DNA from: Spinactinospora alkalitolerans | GTDB lineage: Bacteria > Actinomycetota > Actinomycetes > Streptosporangiales > Streptosporangiaceae | Reading direction: 5' to 3' | Length of the DNA stretch: 64,000 bases | NCBI RefSeq assembly: GCF_013408795.1 | Contig: NZ_JACCCC010000001.1 | Location: forward strand, 4,774,001-4,838,000 | Shown here: positions 15,757 through 23,837 of the stretch, piece by piece | How positions within the stretch are numbered: position 1 is the first letter of the stretch | Layout: each line of letters opens with the position of its first letter | The notes under the pieces: generated by a model | What the model was told of the DNA's origin: nothing | The model's input: the letters and a program-made list of their open reading frames with translations, nothing else | Database searches by the model: none | Made by a program: the position numbers and the translations under genes

Positions 15757-17204
15757 TGCGGCTCCGCGAGGCATTCAGGGAACTCCTGGAACCGGCGGGT
15801 GCCGTCGGGCCGGGGCGCGCCGAGGAACTCCGATTCGACGGTGCGCGCCTGCGAGGACTCGGTCGAGATCTTCAACCCCAGTCCGACGCCCAGCGCCACC
15901 TTTCCGCCGTAGCTCTGGGCGTCGGTGGTCTTCTCCTGCGCGATGCTGGAGACCCAGGCCTGCTCGTACAGCAGCTCCTCGAATTCGCTCGCCCCGGGCG
16001 GAGGCCGGGTGAGCAGGGAGTCGCCGTCGTCGAACAACTGGCTGAAGGCGATCGCGGGCATGCCGGTGAGCCCCTCGTTTCGCAGGTACTCCTCGGCGAC
16101 CGCGCGTTCTTCGGGGGTGTCGAGCGCGATGACGGTGCGCGTCTCCTGCAGGATGCCGTCGCCGTCCTTGTCCTTGGCCCCACCCTTGCCGTTCCTGCCG
16201 TTCCCACCGGCCCGGTCCTTGCTGACCAGTGATTCCTCGACGGTGGTGGTGTAGAGGATCTCGACCGGCTCGCCCTTGCTGTTGCGGGTGACGCGCACGG
16301 CTCCGGCCCAGTTGTGCAGGTTCTCCTCGCCCCCGCCCAGGATCTCGCTGCCCGCGCCCAACTGGCCGTCGAGCTGGTAGGTCGTCGCGCTGAGCGGGTA
16401 GTCGGGGTCATCGGGCCTGCGGTTGTCGGTGCGCACGGCGATCTGGCCGCCGACGCGGAACTTTCCGGTGAAACCCGTTCCGATGTTGAAGTACTGCTCG
16501 GCTTCGGAGGTCTTGACGCTGACACCGGCTTCGGCGTTCGCGCCGGCCTCCAGGCGCGTGGTCACCGTGGTCATGCTCGGATCGGGGATCTCCGGCGGCG
16601 GATTGATCCAGTAGTAGATCCCGGCACCGGGATTGCGGGCCATGGCGTCCATGGCCATCTGGTTCTCGATGATGTCGTCCTTGAAGGACTGCGCCTCCGC
16701 CTCGTCCTCGAAGACCCAGGTGTCGCCCACGCCGGCCTTGAAATAGGCGCCGATCTTCGCCTCGCCGCCGAGCTGGAAGTTCCTTCCACCCTCCCCTTTG
16801 ATCTGGAAGAGCTTTCCCTCCACCCCGATTTCCGCGTTGTGCGGCATCAGGGTCAGACGATAGCTTCCGTCCGCCATCTGCTGCTCCATGAACGCGTACT
16901 CTTCACCGAATTTGAATATTGCAACGTACAGCGAATAACCGGCCTTGTCCTGGGTCTGGTAAACCTCGCACCGCGTCGGATGGAAATCCTCGTCCGGGTC
17001 GCCCTGGGCCTGGTCCTCCTCGGAGGGGACGCATTCCGACTGCAATACCCTGCAGATCGCGTTGCGAATTCCTTCGGAGATCCGCGCCGGGACCGCGGTG
17101 ACGACCACGGCTCCGGCCACGGCCGCGACCAGCAGGATCACCGCCATGTACTCCGTGATCGAAGCCCCCGCATCGCGGTGGGCACCCGATTCGCCGAGGA
17201 ACAA
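15753..17204 (-). CDS. Module A: large pilin-like surface protein
   Basis: 483 aa from TTG 17204, which I chose over ATG 17228 because GGGAGA lies just upstream and it gives the same 13-residue leader as module B. Leader '...HRDAG' is followed by A-S-I-T-E-Y (Glu+5, Tyr+6) and helix 'MAVILLVAAVAGAVVV', a Flp-type prepilin signal. Then comes a Cys-containing 'CRVLQSEC' segment, an acidic linker and a ~390-residue ectodomain. This shares with modules B and C a 'MADGS' strand, 'TWVFEDEAEA', 'LDTPEERAVAEEYLRNEGL' and a C-terminal 'FLGAP..DG.RRF' box before a final Cys. No toxin or enzyme motif seen. I infer a surface or pilus-displayed protein exported by the Tad machinery. Confidence 0.8.
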   Translation of the reverse strand: MFLGESGAHRDAGASITEYMAVILLVAAVAGAVVVTAVPARISEGIRNAICRVLQSECVPSEEDQAQGDPDEDFHPTRCEVYQTQDKAGYSLYVAIFKFGEEYAFMEQQMADGSYRLTLMPHNAEIGVEGKLFQIKGEGGRNFQLGGEAKIGAYFKAGVGDTWVFEDEAEAQSFKDDIIENQMAMDAMARNPGAGIYYWINPPPEIPDPSMTTVTTRLEAGANAEAGVSVKTSEAEQYFNIGTGFTGKFRVGGQIAVRTDNRRPDDPDYPLSATTYQLDGQLGAGSEILGGGEENLHNWAGAVRVTRNSKGEPVEILYTTTVEESLVSKDRAGGNGRNGKGGAKDKDGDGILQETRTVIALDTPEERAVAEEYLRNEGLTGMPAIAFSQLFDDGDSLLTRPPPGASEFEELLYEQAWVSSIAQEKTTDAQSYGGKVALGVGLGLKISTESSQARTVESEFLGAPRPDGTRRFQEFPECLAEPQ

Positions 17205-17250
17205 CGCATCTCCCTGGGTCCGCGACATCGCATGGAGTGTGAGCGGTTCA

Positions 17251-17311
17251 GAGAATATGTTCCGGCAGGTGCCCCCGGTAGGCCCAGGCATTGGGCCCAC
17301 CAGGGCCCAAT
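17251..17311 (-). promoter_or_regulatory. Module A promoter with GGGCCC palindrome
   Basis: A perfect inverted repeat with 9-bp arms ATTGGGCCC and GGGCCCAAT and a 4-nt spacer lies at 17290-17311. Reading leftward, a further half-site GGGCCTA follows (17285-17279), and a -10-like TATTCT lies at 17256-17251, 30.5 nt from where the palindrome centre would fall if that half-site were the right arm. This is a variant of the flp/B/C layout. The rest of the 340-bp gap 17205-17545 shows nothing else. Confidence 0.6.
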
Positions 17312-17545
17312 GCCCCGCCTTCGAGGCCGGATGCGGCCGCGCCGGGTGGACGGGGAATTAGCCCGTCCGCAGCTCAGAGCGCCACAGGGAATTCATCCCG
17401 GGAAGAAACGGCTTGAGCAGCCGCATTCCGCGCCACCGGGCCGCCATTTGCCGTTAACCATTCCGCCGGCGATTGTTCGGCGAATATCAGGGGCCGGACC
17501 CGCCGAATCCGCCGACCGCCGGGGCCGGGAGGACCGGGAGCGGGC

Positions 17546-18145
17546 CTAACCGGGCTCCTCCCGCGCGAGGCGCGCGGCGGCCTCCTCGCCGAGCACGCCC
17601 GGCAGCACGGGCCTCCCGGAGGACTTCCGGTGCAGCAGTTCCTCGTGTGAGTGGCCGAGCGCCCTGCCCACTTCGTACAGCGCATGCTCGCGGGTACCGG
17701 GAAGAGCCTCCCGGTCCTCGGCGGTTGCCATCAGTATCCGGAGCAGCGCCGGGTCGGCGTGGTCGCGGAGGTACTCACCGGCGATCGAGCAGGCGGCCAG
17801 GCGCGCGTCCTCGTCCTCGTCCCACTCCGCGCCCTCCAGGGCGGCCCGGACCTCCTCCAGCCGGTCCCCGGTCCTCCCCCACCACAGGCACAGGACCTTC
17901 AGGGCCAGCGCGGCGACCGGCGGGTCCTCGCGATGGTCGACGAAGCGCTCCACCAGTCCCGCGTGGGCGTCCGCATCCGAGGCCAGCCCCACGATGTGCA
18001 GCAGGGTGTACAGGTCGGCGTCGAGGGCCTCGGGAGGGCCCTGGAGCGCCCGCACGACCTCGTCCAGTTCCGCGCCGGAAAGGCGTCCGCTCTTGGCCTC
18101 GTCCAGAAGCCTCTTCGCGCGGCTGCGGGAAATCCCGGTCGTCAT
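17546..18145 (-). CDS. Putative immunity protein for toxin 1 (HEAT-like helical)
   Basis: 199 aa. ATG 18145 overlaps the toxin stop (ATGA). All-helical, acidic, with repeating Leu/Ala patterns such as 'PPVAALALKVLCLWWG' and 'EDARLAACSIAGEYLRDHADPALL' (in pieces), as in HEAT-repeat proteins. No signal peptide, so it is cytoplasmic, as expected for an immunity protein that binds a toxin entering the cytoplasm. The function is assigned from the overlap with a polymorphic toxin gene and the fold pattern, not from a recognised immunity family. Confidence 0.7.
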   Translation of the reverse strand: MTTGISRSRAKRLLDEAKSGRLSGAELDEVVRALQGPPEALDADLYTLLHIVGLASDADAHAGLVERFVDHREDPPVAALALKVLCLWWGRTGDRLEEVRAALEGAEWDEDEDARLAACSIAGEYLRDHADPALLRILMATAEDREALPGTREHALYEVGRALGHSHEELLHRKSSGRPVLPGVLGEEAAARLAREEPG

Positions 18146-19584
18146 TGGGGCGGCACAAACCCTTCCGAGTGGTCCAGCAGCCTGCTCGCCTCACTCAGCT
18201 CCTCTTCGAGCTCGGTTCTCTCGGCGTCGGTGACGCGCGAGTCCCCCAGACGCCGCTGGATCTGCTGGATGCGGTTCCTGAGGCCCTGCTGGGCCTCGCG
18301 CACTTCGTTCACATGGTCCCACGGGGTACCGTCGGGCTTCCTCGCGACCACCTCTCCGTCCAGCTCCCGACGGGCGGCGTCGAGGTCTCTTTCGGTCAGG
18401 TGCTCCTTGATGCGGTCCGTCTTGGTCGGGCACCTCCTGCTGGAGTTGTGGACCAGGACGTCGGAGCCTCCGCCGGAGACGTGGTAGGTGTGGAAACCGG
18501 CGACGGTGAGGTTGAAGACCTCGTCTTCCTGATCGTAGTGGCGAAGGCTCCCCACGACGACGTCGGCGCCCGCGGACGAGGTGAGCCGGTCGCCCACCCG
18601 AAGGTCCTCGGCGCTGACCCAGTCGTCCTCGTCCTTCTCCCAGAAGGGGTGGCCGGCCGTGACGCGGATGCTCCCGCCTCCTCCGGCGAGGCCGACCTCC
18701 ACCATGTCCCGTCTGCCGACCCCGTCGATCGTGGCGGTGACGTGCCGGGAGGCGGTCCGCCCCGTGACCGGATCGGACGCGACCACCAGGTCGCCGACCC
18801 GGACCTGCTCAATGGGCACCCTGTCGCCGTCTCCGAGCAGGACCGGTGTTCCCGCCTCGAAGCTGTTCGGGACCAGGCAGGCCGCTGCGGCGTCGTCCAG
18901 CCTGCTGCGCGCCCCGTCGACCGCCTCGTCGGCGGCGTTCTTGGCGCGGCGCGCACTGCGCCAGCGGTCGAACAGCCGCCACATCTTCGGGATCTTGGAC
19001 CCGACCTTGAGCAGCTTGCCCCACGGCAGCGCGGTGATCAGCGTCATCAGGCACGCGCCGATGTCACCCTCGAGGAAGCACTTCTTGGCGTCCTCCAGAC
19101 CGATCAGCTCACTGAGAAGGTTCAGCAGCTCCTCGTCGAGATCGCCGTACTCCTCCTCGGCCGCACTCTGGTCCGCCTCGGCATCCCAGAGATCGCGCTG
19201 GGCGTCCTCGTAGTCGGCGTAGTCGGCGTTGAGTTCGTCCCAGTCGAAGGAATCCCCCTCCTCCTCGACCGGAACGTCCTCCTCCTCGCCTTCGCCGTCC
19301 TCCTCGCCGTCCGGTGACTCGCCCTCGGGGCTCTCGCCGTCGCCCGGGTCGGTGCCGTCGGAGTCCTGACCGCCGTCGGGATCCTCTCCGGAGGACCCGT
19401 CGCCCTGCCCCGGCTCGCAGTCCTCACGGTCCAGGGCGGTGCACACCGCCGACTCCACCCCCGACGACACCTGCGTGGGCAACCCGAAACCGATCACCGC
19501 CGCCGCCACCGCGGCCACCAGAAGAACCAACCCGGCGTATTCGAGCTTGAAGGCCCCCGACTCCGCCCGCCACACCCAACGCAC
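18142..19584 (-). CDS. Toxin 1: Flp-type prepilin signal, HINT and C-terminal toxin (Ntox28-like)
   Basis: 480 aa from GTG 19584, which has GAGAGGGG upstream. Leader '...RAESG' then A-F-K-L-E-Y (Glu15 at +5) and helix 'AGLVLLVAAVAAAVIGFG' is a Flp-type prepilin signal. An Asp/Glu/Gly-rich linker follows, then a helical pretoxin region with a two-Cys loop ('CFLEGDIGAC'). The HINT autoprotease spans about 240-380: 'NSFEAGTPVLLGDG', 'GHPFW', 'NLTVAGFHTYHV', 'VLVHN' with Asn380. The last 100 residues ('EHLTERDLDAARRELDGEV', 'LLDHSEGFVP') match my recollection of polymorphic toxin type 28; this needs a search. The toxin should be released after Asn380. The immunity gene overlaps the stop. Confidence 0.85.
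   Translation of the reverse strand: MRWVWRAESGAFKLEYAGLVLLVAAVAAAVIGFGLPTQVSSGVESAVCTALDREDCEPGQGDGSSGEDPDGGQDSDGTDPGDGESPEGESPDGEEDGEGEEEDVPVEEEGDSFDWDELNADYADYEDAQRDLWDAEADQSAAEEEYGDLDEELLNLLSELIGLEDAKKCFLEGDIGACLMTLITALPWGKLLKVGSKIPKMWRLFDRWRSARRAKNAADEAVDGARSRLDDAAAACLVPNSFEAGTPVLLGDGDRVPIEQVRVGDLVVASDPVTGRTASRHVTATIDGVGRRDMVEVGLAGGGGSIRVTAGHPFWEKDEDDWVSAEDLRVGDRLTSSAGADVVVGSLRHYDQEDEVFNLTVAGFHTYHVSGGGSDVLVHNSSRRCPTKTDRIKEHLTERDLDAARRELDGEVVARKPDGTPWDHVNEVREAQQGLRNRIQQIQRRLGDSRVTDAERTELEEELSEASRLLDHSEGFVPPQ
18922..19186 (-). repeat. Duplicated toxin 5' region, block 1 (copy in toxin 1)
   Basis: 265 bp matching 22022-22286 with only two mismatches (18928 and 19159). It encodes the helical pretoxin region before the HINT domain. 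Confidence 0.95.
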
Positions 19585-19611
19585 GAAAACCCCTCTCAGC
19601 CGAAGACGGCC
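19282..19611 (-). repeat. Duplicated toxin 5' region, block 2 (copy in toxin 1)
   Basis: 330 bp matching 22391-22720 with one mismatch (19482/22591). It covers the ribosome site, start codon, prepilin signal and acidic linker, and stops 27 bp upstream of the start codon. The ~95 bp between the two blocks differ. Confidence 0.95.
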
Positions 19612-19706
19612 GCACGAAAATACCGGATGGGCAGCACCTCGACCAGATGCAGGACCGCAACCGGCCACCGTGCGCGGACAGGCGGGGGCGGGCCCGCCCG
19701 CACCGT

Positions 19707-19946
19707 TCACCCTTGCGTATAGGTCTCAAGGAGGTAATCCAGGTCCGCATCGATCTCGAATCCGGCGATGCGGCTCACTTTCCGCAGGAGCTCCCCTTCG
19801 AGCGGATAGGCGTTGTACATCTCAGGATCGCCACTCGTATCGGAGGCCGCCCCGACCTCGGCCACGACGTCATCGCCCACCTCCGTCTCCCACACCAGGG
19901 AGTCGTCCGCCTTCGAGAATCCGGAAACGGCCCGGACAACACGCAT
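19707..19946 (-). CDS. Small acidic protein in the toxin locus, possible orphan immunity gene
   Basis: 79 aa. ATG 19946 has GGAGGA five nt upstream. The sequence begins 'VRAVSGFSKADDSLVWETEV' and ends with an acidic 'DLDYLLETY' helix, an outline I recall from the actinobacterial DUF7683 family. No signal peptide. It lies between immunity gene 2 and toxin 1, all leftward, where polymorphic-toxin loci often keep extra immunity genes. Function not established. Confidence 0.6.
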   Translation of the reverse strand: MRVVRAVSGFSKADDSLVWETEVGDDVVAEVGAASDTSGDPEMYNAYPLEGELLRKVSRIAGFEIDADLDYLLETYTQG

Positions 19947-20246
19947 TCCCGTCCTCCGGTCGCCGGTGCTCCAGTGGAATTCGAAAACGGCAGCGGTCTT
20001 TTCCCATCAGCCTTTTCCCCATCAGCCGTCTTCAGGGCCCATAAAGCCAAGATCGGCGAAGAGGAGGCGCGGCGGAAGGATGTCCGAACCCGTCCGGACC
20101 CGCCGCCGCCCTCGGTGCCGCTTTTCGGCGCGGACCACCCGCCACCCGGCCGGCCACAAGGCCGCACCGCATCGGTGAACACCCGAAGCCCGACCAGATC
20201 CTTGCCGCCGTTTCCATGCCGGTCACCGGCCCCGGCGGGTGGGATC
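19947..20246. other. 300-bp gap, nothing recognised
   Basis: The stretch between the small gene and immunity gene 2 contains a lower-GC patch near 19975-20050 but no convincing ORF, hairpin or GGGCCC palindrome. It may hold remains of a displaced toxin tip, but I cannot support that. Confidence 0.4.
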
Positions 20247-21230
20247 TCAGTAGGCGGGCCACCTTCCCCGGACCCGGCCGTCCGGATCCGGCACCACGCC
20301 GACCAGCCGGTCCTCGCCTTCGGGGTTCAGCCCCGGGTGCACGAAGAAGAACGCCTCCGCGGACGTCCCAGCGGACTCCGCCAAGGCGGTGACCGACTCC
20401 GGATCGGTGAAGTACTCGGTCTCCAGCCGAGGCGGCTCCGCGGGCACCGCCCGAATCCACGGCTCCAGGTCGTCGACGTCGTCCTCGGACAGCGACCCGG
20501 CCCTGTCCCGCAGCTTCGCGGGGCCGAAGACGTCCACGTCGAAGAAGGCGAACACCTGCGACCGCGGACGGACCCGGCGACGGACCGCCTCCGAATCGCC
20601 GGGCAAGAGCGCGTACCAGCTCTGCCCATAGGTTCCCTGGGCCCAGCGCTCCAGAAGCAGGTGCCGGCCCCGCCGCCGCCCGATCCGCTCGCTCAGACGA
20701 AGCCAGAAATCCGCGTCGGCGGGGAGACGGAAGAACTCATCGTCGTCCACGTCCCGGAAGGGGTCGGCGGATGCTGATTCGTCCAGGACGTCCAGTCCCG
20801 TGCCGCGAATCCGCGCCAGCGCCTCATCGGGGTCTCCGGCGACGTCGGCGTAGACCGTGTAGTCCCGGCCGAAAGAGAGGTCGATCCTCCCTTCGCTCAC
20901 CAGATGACAGAAGATCCCCGATTCCCGCAGGACCGCGCGCGCGACCCGGACGGCCGTCTCCAGGCTCAGGACGGTTCCGTCGCGGAACTCCGTCAGCCAG
21001 CCGGGAAGCGGAGACCACGCTTCCGGGTGGCGGACCGAAATCTCCGTCACCCCGTAGGCGTCCGCGAGGATCCTGATCGCTCGCAGATAAGCCTCCTCCA
21101 CCCGGAGATAGGCGTCCCAGGTCAGTTCGGCGCCTCCGAACTCCTTTCCGACATCGGAGACGGAACTCCACTCGCCTTCCTTCTCCGGGTCCTTCTCGAT
21201 CCGGAAAGTGCGGGTCAGTCCTTGAACCAC
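20247..21230 (-). CDS. Putative immunity protein for toxin 2
   Basis: 327 aa from GTG 21230, 16 bp inside the toxin gene, with AAGGGG five nt upstream. No signal peptide; acidic and aromatic-rich. The N-terminal half is helical ('AYLRVEEAYLRAIRILADAYG'); the C-terminal half contains 'YFTDPESVTALAESAG' and 'FVHPGLNPEGEDRLVGVVPD', suggesting two domains, perhaps two fused immunity modules. No family recognised. Called immunity from position and overlap with the toxin. Confidence 0.65.
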   Translation of the reverse strand: MVQGLTRTFRIEKDPEKEGEWSSVSDVGKEFGGAELTWDAYLRVEEAYLRAIRILADAYGVTEISVRHPEAWSPLPGWLTEFRDGTVLSLETAVRVARAVLRESGIFCHLVSEGRIDLSFGRDYTVYADVAGDPDEALARIRGTGLDVLDESASADPFRDVDDDEFFRLPADADFWLRLSERIGRRRGRHLLLERWAQGTYGQSWYALLPGDSEAVRRRVRPRSQVFAFFDVDVFGPAKLRDRAGSLSEDDVDDLEPWIRAVPAEPPRLETEYFTDPESVTALAESAGTSAEAFFFVHPGLNPEGEDRLVGVVPDPDGRVRGRWPAY

Positions 21231-22693
21231 TCCAGCCCCTTCGGCTTTCCGCTCTCGTCATAGGCGATCTTGTACGTCCCTGAACGGGTCTCCTTGCTCC
21301 CCAGGGCATCGATGCTGTTGGCCCCCTTGAAGTCGCCTCCATTGTGAACGTCGACGTCGCCGCTGATGAACTTGGGAAGTGACTTCGGGGCCTTCTTCGA
21401 CCGCTTGAAGACGGGCTGGCCGTGCGACGTCTGCCCCGTCGGCTCGTATCCCAGCCCTGTGGCGAGCCTCCTCTGCTCAGGGGCGGTCCGCCGGCCGCAG
21501 CGGTCGGTGTTCCTCTTGTCTTTGTTGTGTACGAGCGTGTTCTGGCCGCCGACAGCGACGTAGTAGGTGTGGATGCCGGCGACGGAGAGATTGTGGACGG
21601 AGCGGTAAGCCGTGTAGCTCCGCACACTGGCGACCTGCAGGGACGATCCGTCCGGCGTCACGAGCCGGTCGCCGCTGCTCAGTTCGCCCGCATCCGTCCA
21701 TTGCCTCGCCGCGTCGTCCCAGAAGGGGTGCCCGTCGGTCGCGGTGACGGTGGCCGTCGCGCCCCCGGAGAAGACGGTGACGTCGACGAGGCTCTTCCAA
21801 CCGGTGTCGGTGATCGTGGCGGTCACCGGCCTGGCTCCTGTCACACCGGTCACGGGATCGGTTGCGAGAACTCGATCACCGGCGCTGACGTCCTCGATCG
21901 ACAGATGGCCGCCGTTCGCGAGGAGAACGGGGGTGGCGGGGGTGAAGCTGTTGGGCGTATCGGGGAGGTTCAGCGTGCACGCCTCCAGCGCGCCGTCGAC
22001 CTTGCCCCGCGCGTCTTCGATCGCCTCTTCGGCGGCGTTCTTGGCGCGGCGCGCACTGCGCCAGCGGTCGAACAGCCGCCACATCTTCGGGATCTTGGAC
22101 CCGACCTTGAGCAGCTTGCCCCACGGCAGCGCGGTGATCAGCGTCATCAGGCACGCGCCGATGTCACCCTCGAGGAAGCACTTCTTGGCGTCCTCCAGAC
22201 CGATCAGCTCACTGAGAAGGTTCAGCAGCTCCTCGTCGAGATCGCCGTACTCCTCCTCTGCCGCACTCTGGTCCGCCTCGGCATCCGACAGTTCGCCCTG
22301 GGCGTCTTCAAGGTCCTGGGCCAGTTCCGGGTCGTAGACGGCCGACTGGGTGTCCGCGCCGTCACCGTCCTCCTCTCCCTCGGAGCCGGTCTCCTCGCCT
22401 TCGCCGTCCTCCTCGCCGTCCGGTGACTCGCCCTCGGGGCTCTCGCCGTCGCCCGGGTCGGTGCCGTCGGAGTCCTGACCGCCGTCGGGATCCTCTCCGG
22501 AGGACCCGTCGCCCTGCCCCGGCTCGCAGTCCTCACGGTCCAGGGCGGTGCACACCGCCGACTCCACCCCCGACGACACCTGCGTGGGCAGCCCGAAACC
22601 GATCACCGCCGCCGCCACCGCGGCCACCAGAAGAACCAACCCGGCGTATTCGAGCTTGAAGGCCCCCGACTCCGCCCGCCACACCCAACGCAC
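21215..22693 (-). CDS. Toxin 2: Flp-type prepilin signal, HINT and C-terminal toxin (Ntox21-like)
   Basis: 492 aa from GTG 22693. The first ~115 residues and the pretoxin region are almost identical to toxin 1, including the prepilin signal with Glu15. The HINT domain (about 248-390; 'NSFTPATPVLLANGG', 'GHPFW', 'NLSVAGIHTYYV', 'TLVHN' with Asn390) is homologous but diverged. The last ~102 residues differ fully from toxin 1 and read 'LATGLGYEPTGQTSHGQPVF', 'DVDVHNGGDFKGANS' and 'GTYKIAYD', which match my recollection of bacterial toxin 21, a small predicted RNase-type toxin. The identity needs a profile search. The immunity gene overlaps the stop. Confidence 0.85.
   Translation of the reverse strand: MRWVWRAESGAFKLEYAGLVLLVAAVAAAVIGFGLPTQVSSGVESAVCTALDREDCEPGQGDGSSGEDPDGGQDSDGTDPGDGESPEGESPDGEEDGEGEETGSEGEEDGDGADTQSAVYDPELAQDLEDAQGELSDAEADQSAAEEEYGDLDEELLNLLSELIGLEDAKKCFLEGDIGACLMTLITALPWGKLLKVGSKIPKMWRLFDRWRSARRAKNAAEEAIEDARGKVDGALEACTLNLPDTPNSFTPATPVLLANGGHLSIEDVSAGDRVLATDPVTGVTGARPVTATITDTGWKSLVDVTVFSGGATATVTATDGHPFWDDAARQWTDAGELSSGDRLVTPDGSSLQVASVRSYTAYRSVHNLSVAGIHTYYVAVGGQNTLVHNKDKRNTDRCGRRTAPEQRRLATGLGYEPTGQTSHGQPVFKRSKKAPKSLPKFISGDVDVHNGGDFKGANSIDALGSKETRSGTYKIAYDESGKPKGLEWFKD
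22022..22286 (-). repeat. Duplicated toxin 5' region, block 1 (copy in toxin 2)
   Basis: Partner of 18922-19186, two mismatches in 265 bp. Confidence 0.95.
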
Positions 22694-22720
22694 GAAAACC
22701 CCTCTCAGCCGAAGACGGCC
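22391..22720 (-). repeat. Duplicated toxin 5' region, block 2 (copy in toxin 2)
   Basis: Partner of 19282-19611, one mismatch in 330 bp; similarity ends 27 bp upstream of the start codon. Confidence 0.95.
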
Positions 22721-22811
22721 AAACGAACAACATCGGATCCACAGGTCCGCGGACGGCCGCCGCGGGAGAACACGCGGTCGCACCGCGCCCGGCCGCCGCT
22801 CACCGCCCGCG

Positions 22812-23630
22812 TCACCCGCACGGGATGTCGGTGAACTCGAACAGCGGCACGTCGTGCCACTCCGGCCCCTCGGCGTAGCAGAGGCGGCCCGGAACGTAGT
22901 CCCGGGGCGCCTCGACCGTGTACCCCCACAGCCGCTCGGGCGTCTCGTACTGGAAGTAGCGGGAGAAGGTTCCGTCGGCGTACTCCGTCGCCTCGCTCTC
23001 GGGCGGGACGCCGGCGATGGCGACCGAGAACTCCCGGGTGGGGTCGTCCGGGGTCAGGACCGCGAGCACCTCGGATTCGGCCGCCTTGTACTCGTCGTAC
23101 TGCTCGTCGAATCCGGCGACCTCCGCGGCGGGTTCACCGTTGTGGTCCAGCACGGTGAAGTCCTTGCTGTGCAGGGTGTAGTCGCCCTCGTCGTGCAGGT
23201 AGGTCGCCTCCCCGGCGAACACCAGGGCGTCGCCGTCGCGCCGGGCCGAGCTGAAGGCCATGGTGAGCCGCGGGGTCCACTCCCGCACGGCGGAGGAGGA
23301 GTCCTCCTCGCCCATCGGCCCCGCCGTGGCCAGCTCGATGGTGTCGTTCTCGACGGCCTCGGTCTTGACCCCGCCGACCTCCAGCGTCGATTCCCCGCCG
23401 GCTCCGGCGAGGTCGGCCCCGCCGCGGCCGGGGCCGGCGCTCTCGGACGGCGCGGCGCCGCCCTCCCGCACCGGGTCGGCCGCGTCTCCCCCGGAGCTCA
23501 CGCATCCGGCCGTTCCCGCTCCGACCAGCACGAGCAGCGCGGCCGCCGCCGTCGTCCTGCGCAGAGCGGCCACTCTGGGAGACGGGCGTGCGGAGTCGCC
23601 GTCGGCCGCTGCAAAGTGGGGGGCGGTCAT
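22812..23630 (-). CDS. Lipoprotein of unknown function
   Basis: 272 aa from ATG 23630. The signal peptide ends 'VGAGTAGC' (lipobox). After a Gly/Ala/Pro linker the mature domain has beta-type segments including 'DALVFAGEATYLHDEGDYTLHSKDFTVLDHNG' features (in pieces) and a final Cys. It could be an immunoglobulin-like or telokin-like lipoprotein; no family is certain. It lies just upstream of the toxin 2 gene and is transcribed in the same direction. Confidence 0.7.
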   Translation of the reverse strand: MTAPHFAAADGDSARPSPRVAALRRTTAAAALLVLVGAGTAGCVSSGGDAADPVREGGAAPSESAGPGRGGADLAGAGGESTLEVGGVKTEAVENDTIELATAGPMGEEDSSSAVREWTPRLTMAFSSARRDGDALVFAGEATYLHDEGDYTLHSKDFTVLDHNGEPAAEVAGFDEQYDEYKAAESEVLAVLTPDDPTREFSVAIAGVPPESEATEYADGTFSRYFQYETPERLWGYTVEAPRDYVPGRLCYAEGPEWHDVPLFEFTDIPCG

Positions 23631-23837
23631 ATCCGATCCAGTCAGGTCAGGGGGCGTTCGGGCGAACCAGGACCGGGCCGGTGGCGGCGGCCCCTTGAGT
23701 CCGGGACAGTGGCAGACTAACGACGGAAGGTCACGGCGGCGGTGTCCGGGAGTCCTCGAACGCCGTCGGTGGCCGCGTTCGGCCACGAAACGGGCGGCTT
23801 CGGTCGCCGGTGGATTTGTCGGTAGAGTGCATCGTCT

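Noticed and set aside
16314-17549. Long rightward ORF opposite module A
   Set aside because: Complementary shadow of the pilin-like gene; no ribosome site and atypical composition.
18142-22693. HINT domains read as splicing inteins
   Set aside because: They sit before C-terminal toxin-like tips and end VHN without a following conserved Ser/Thr/Cys extein in both, which fits pretoxin autocleavage rather than intein splicing.
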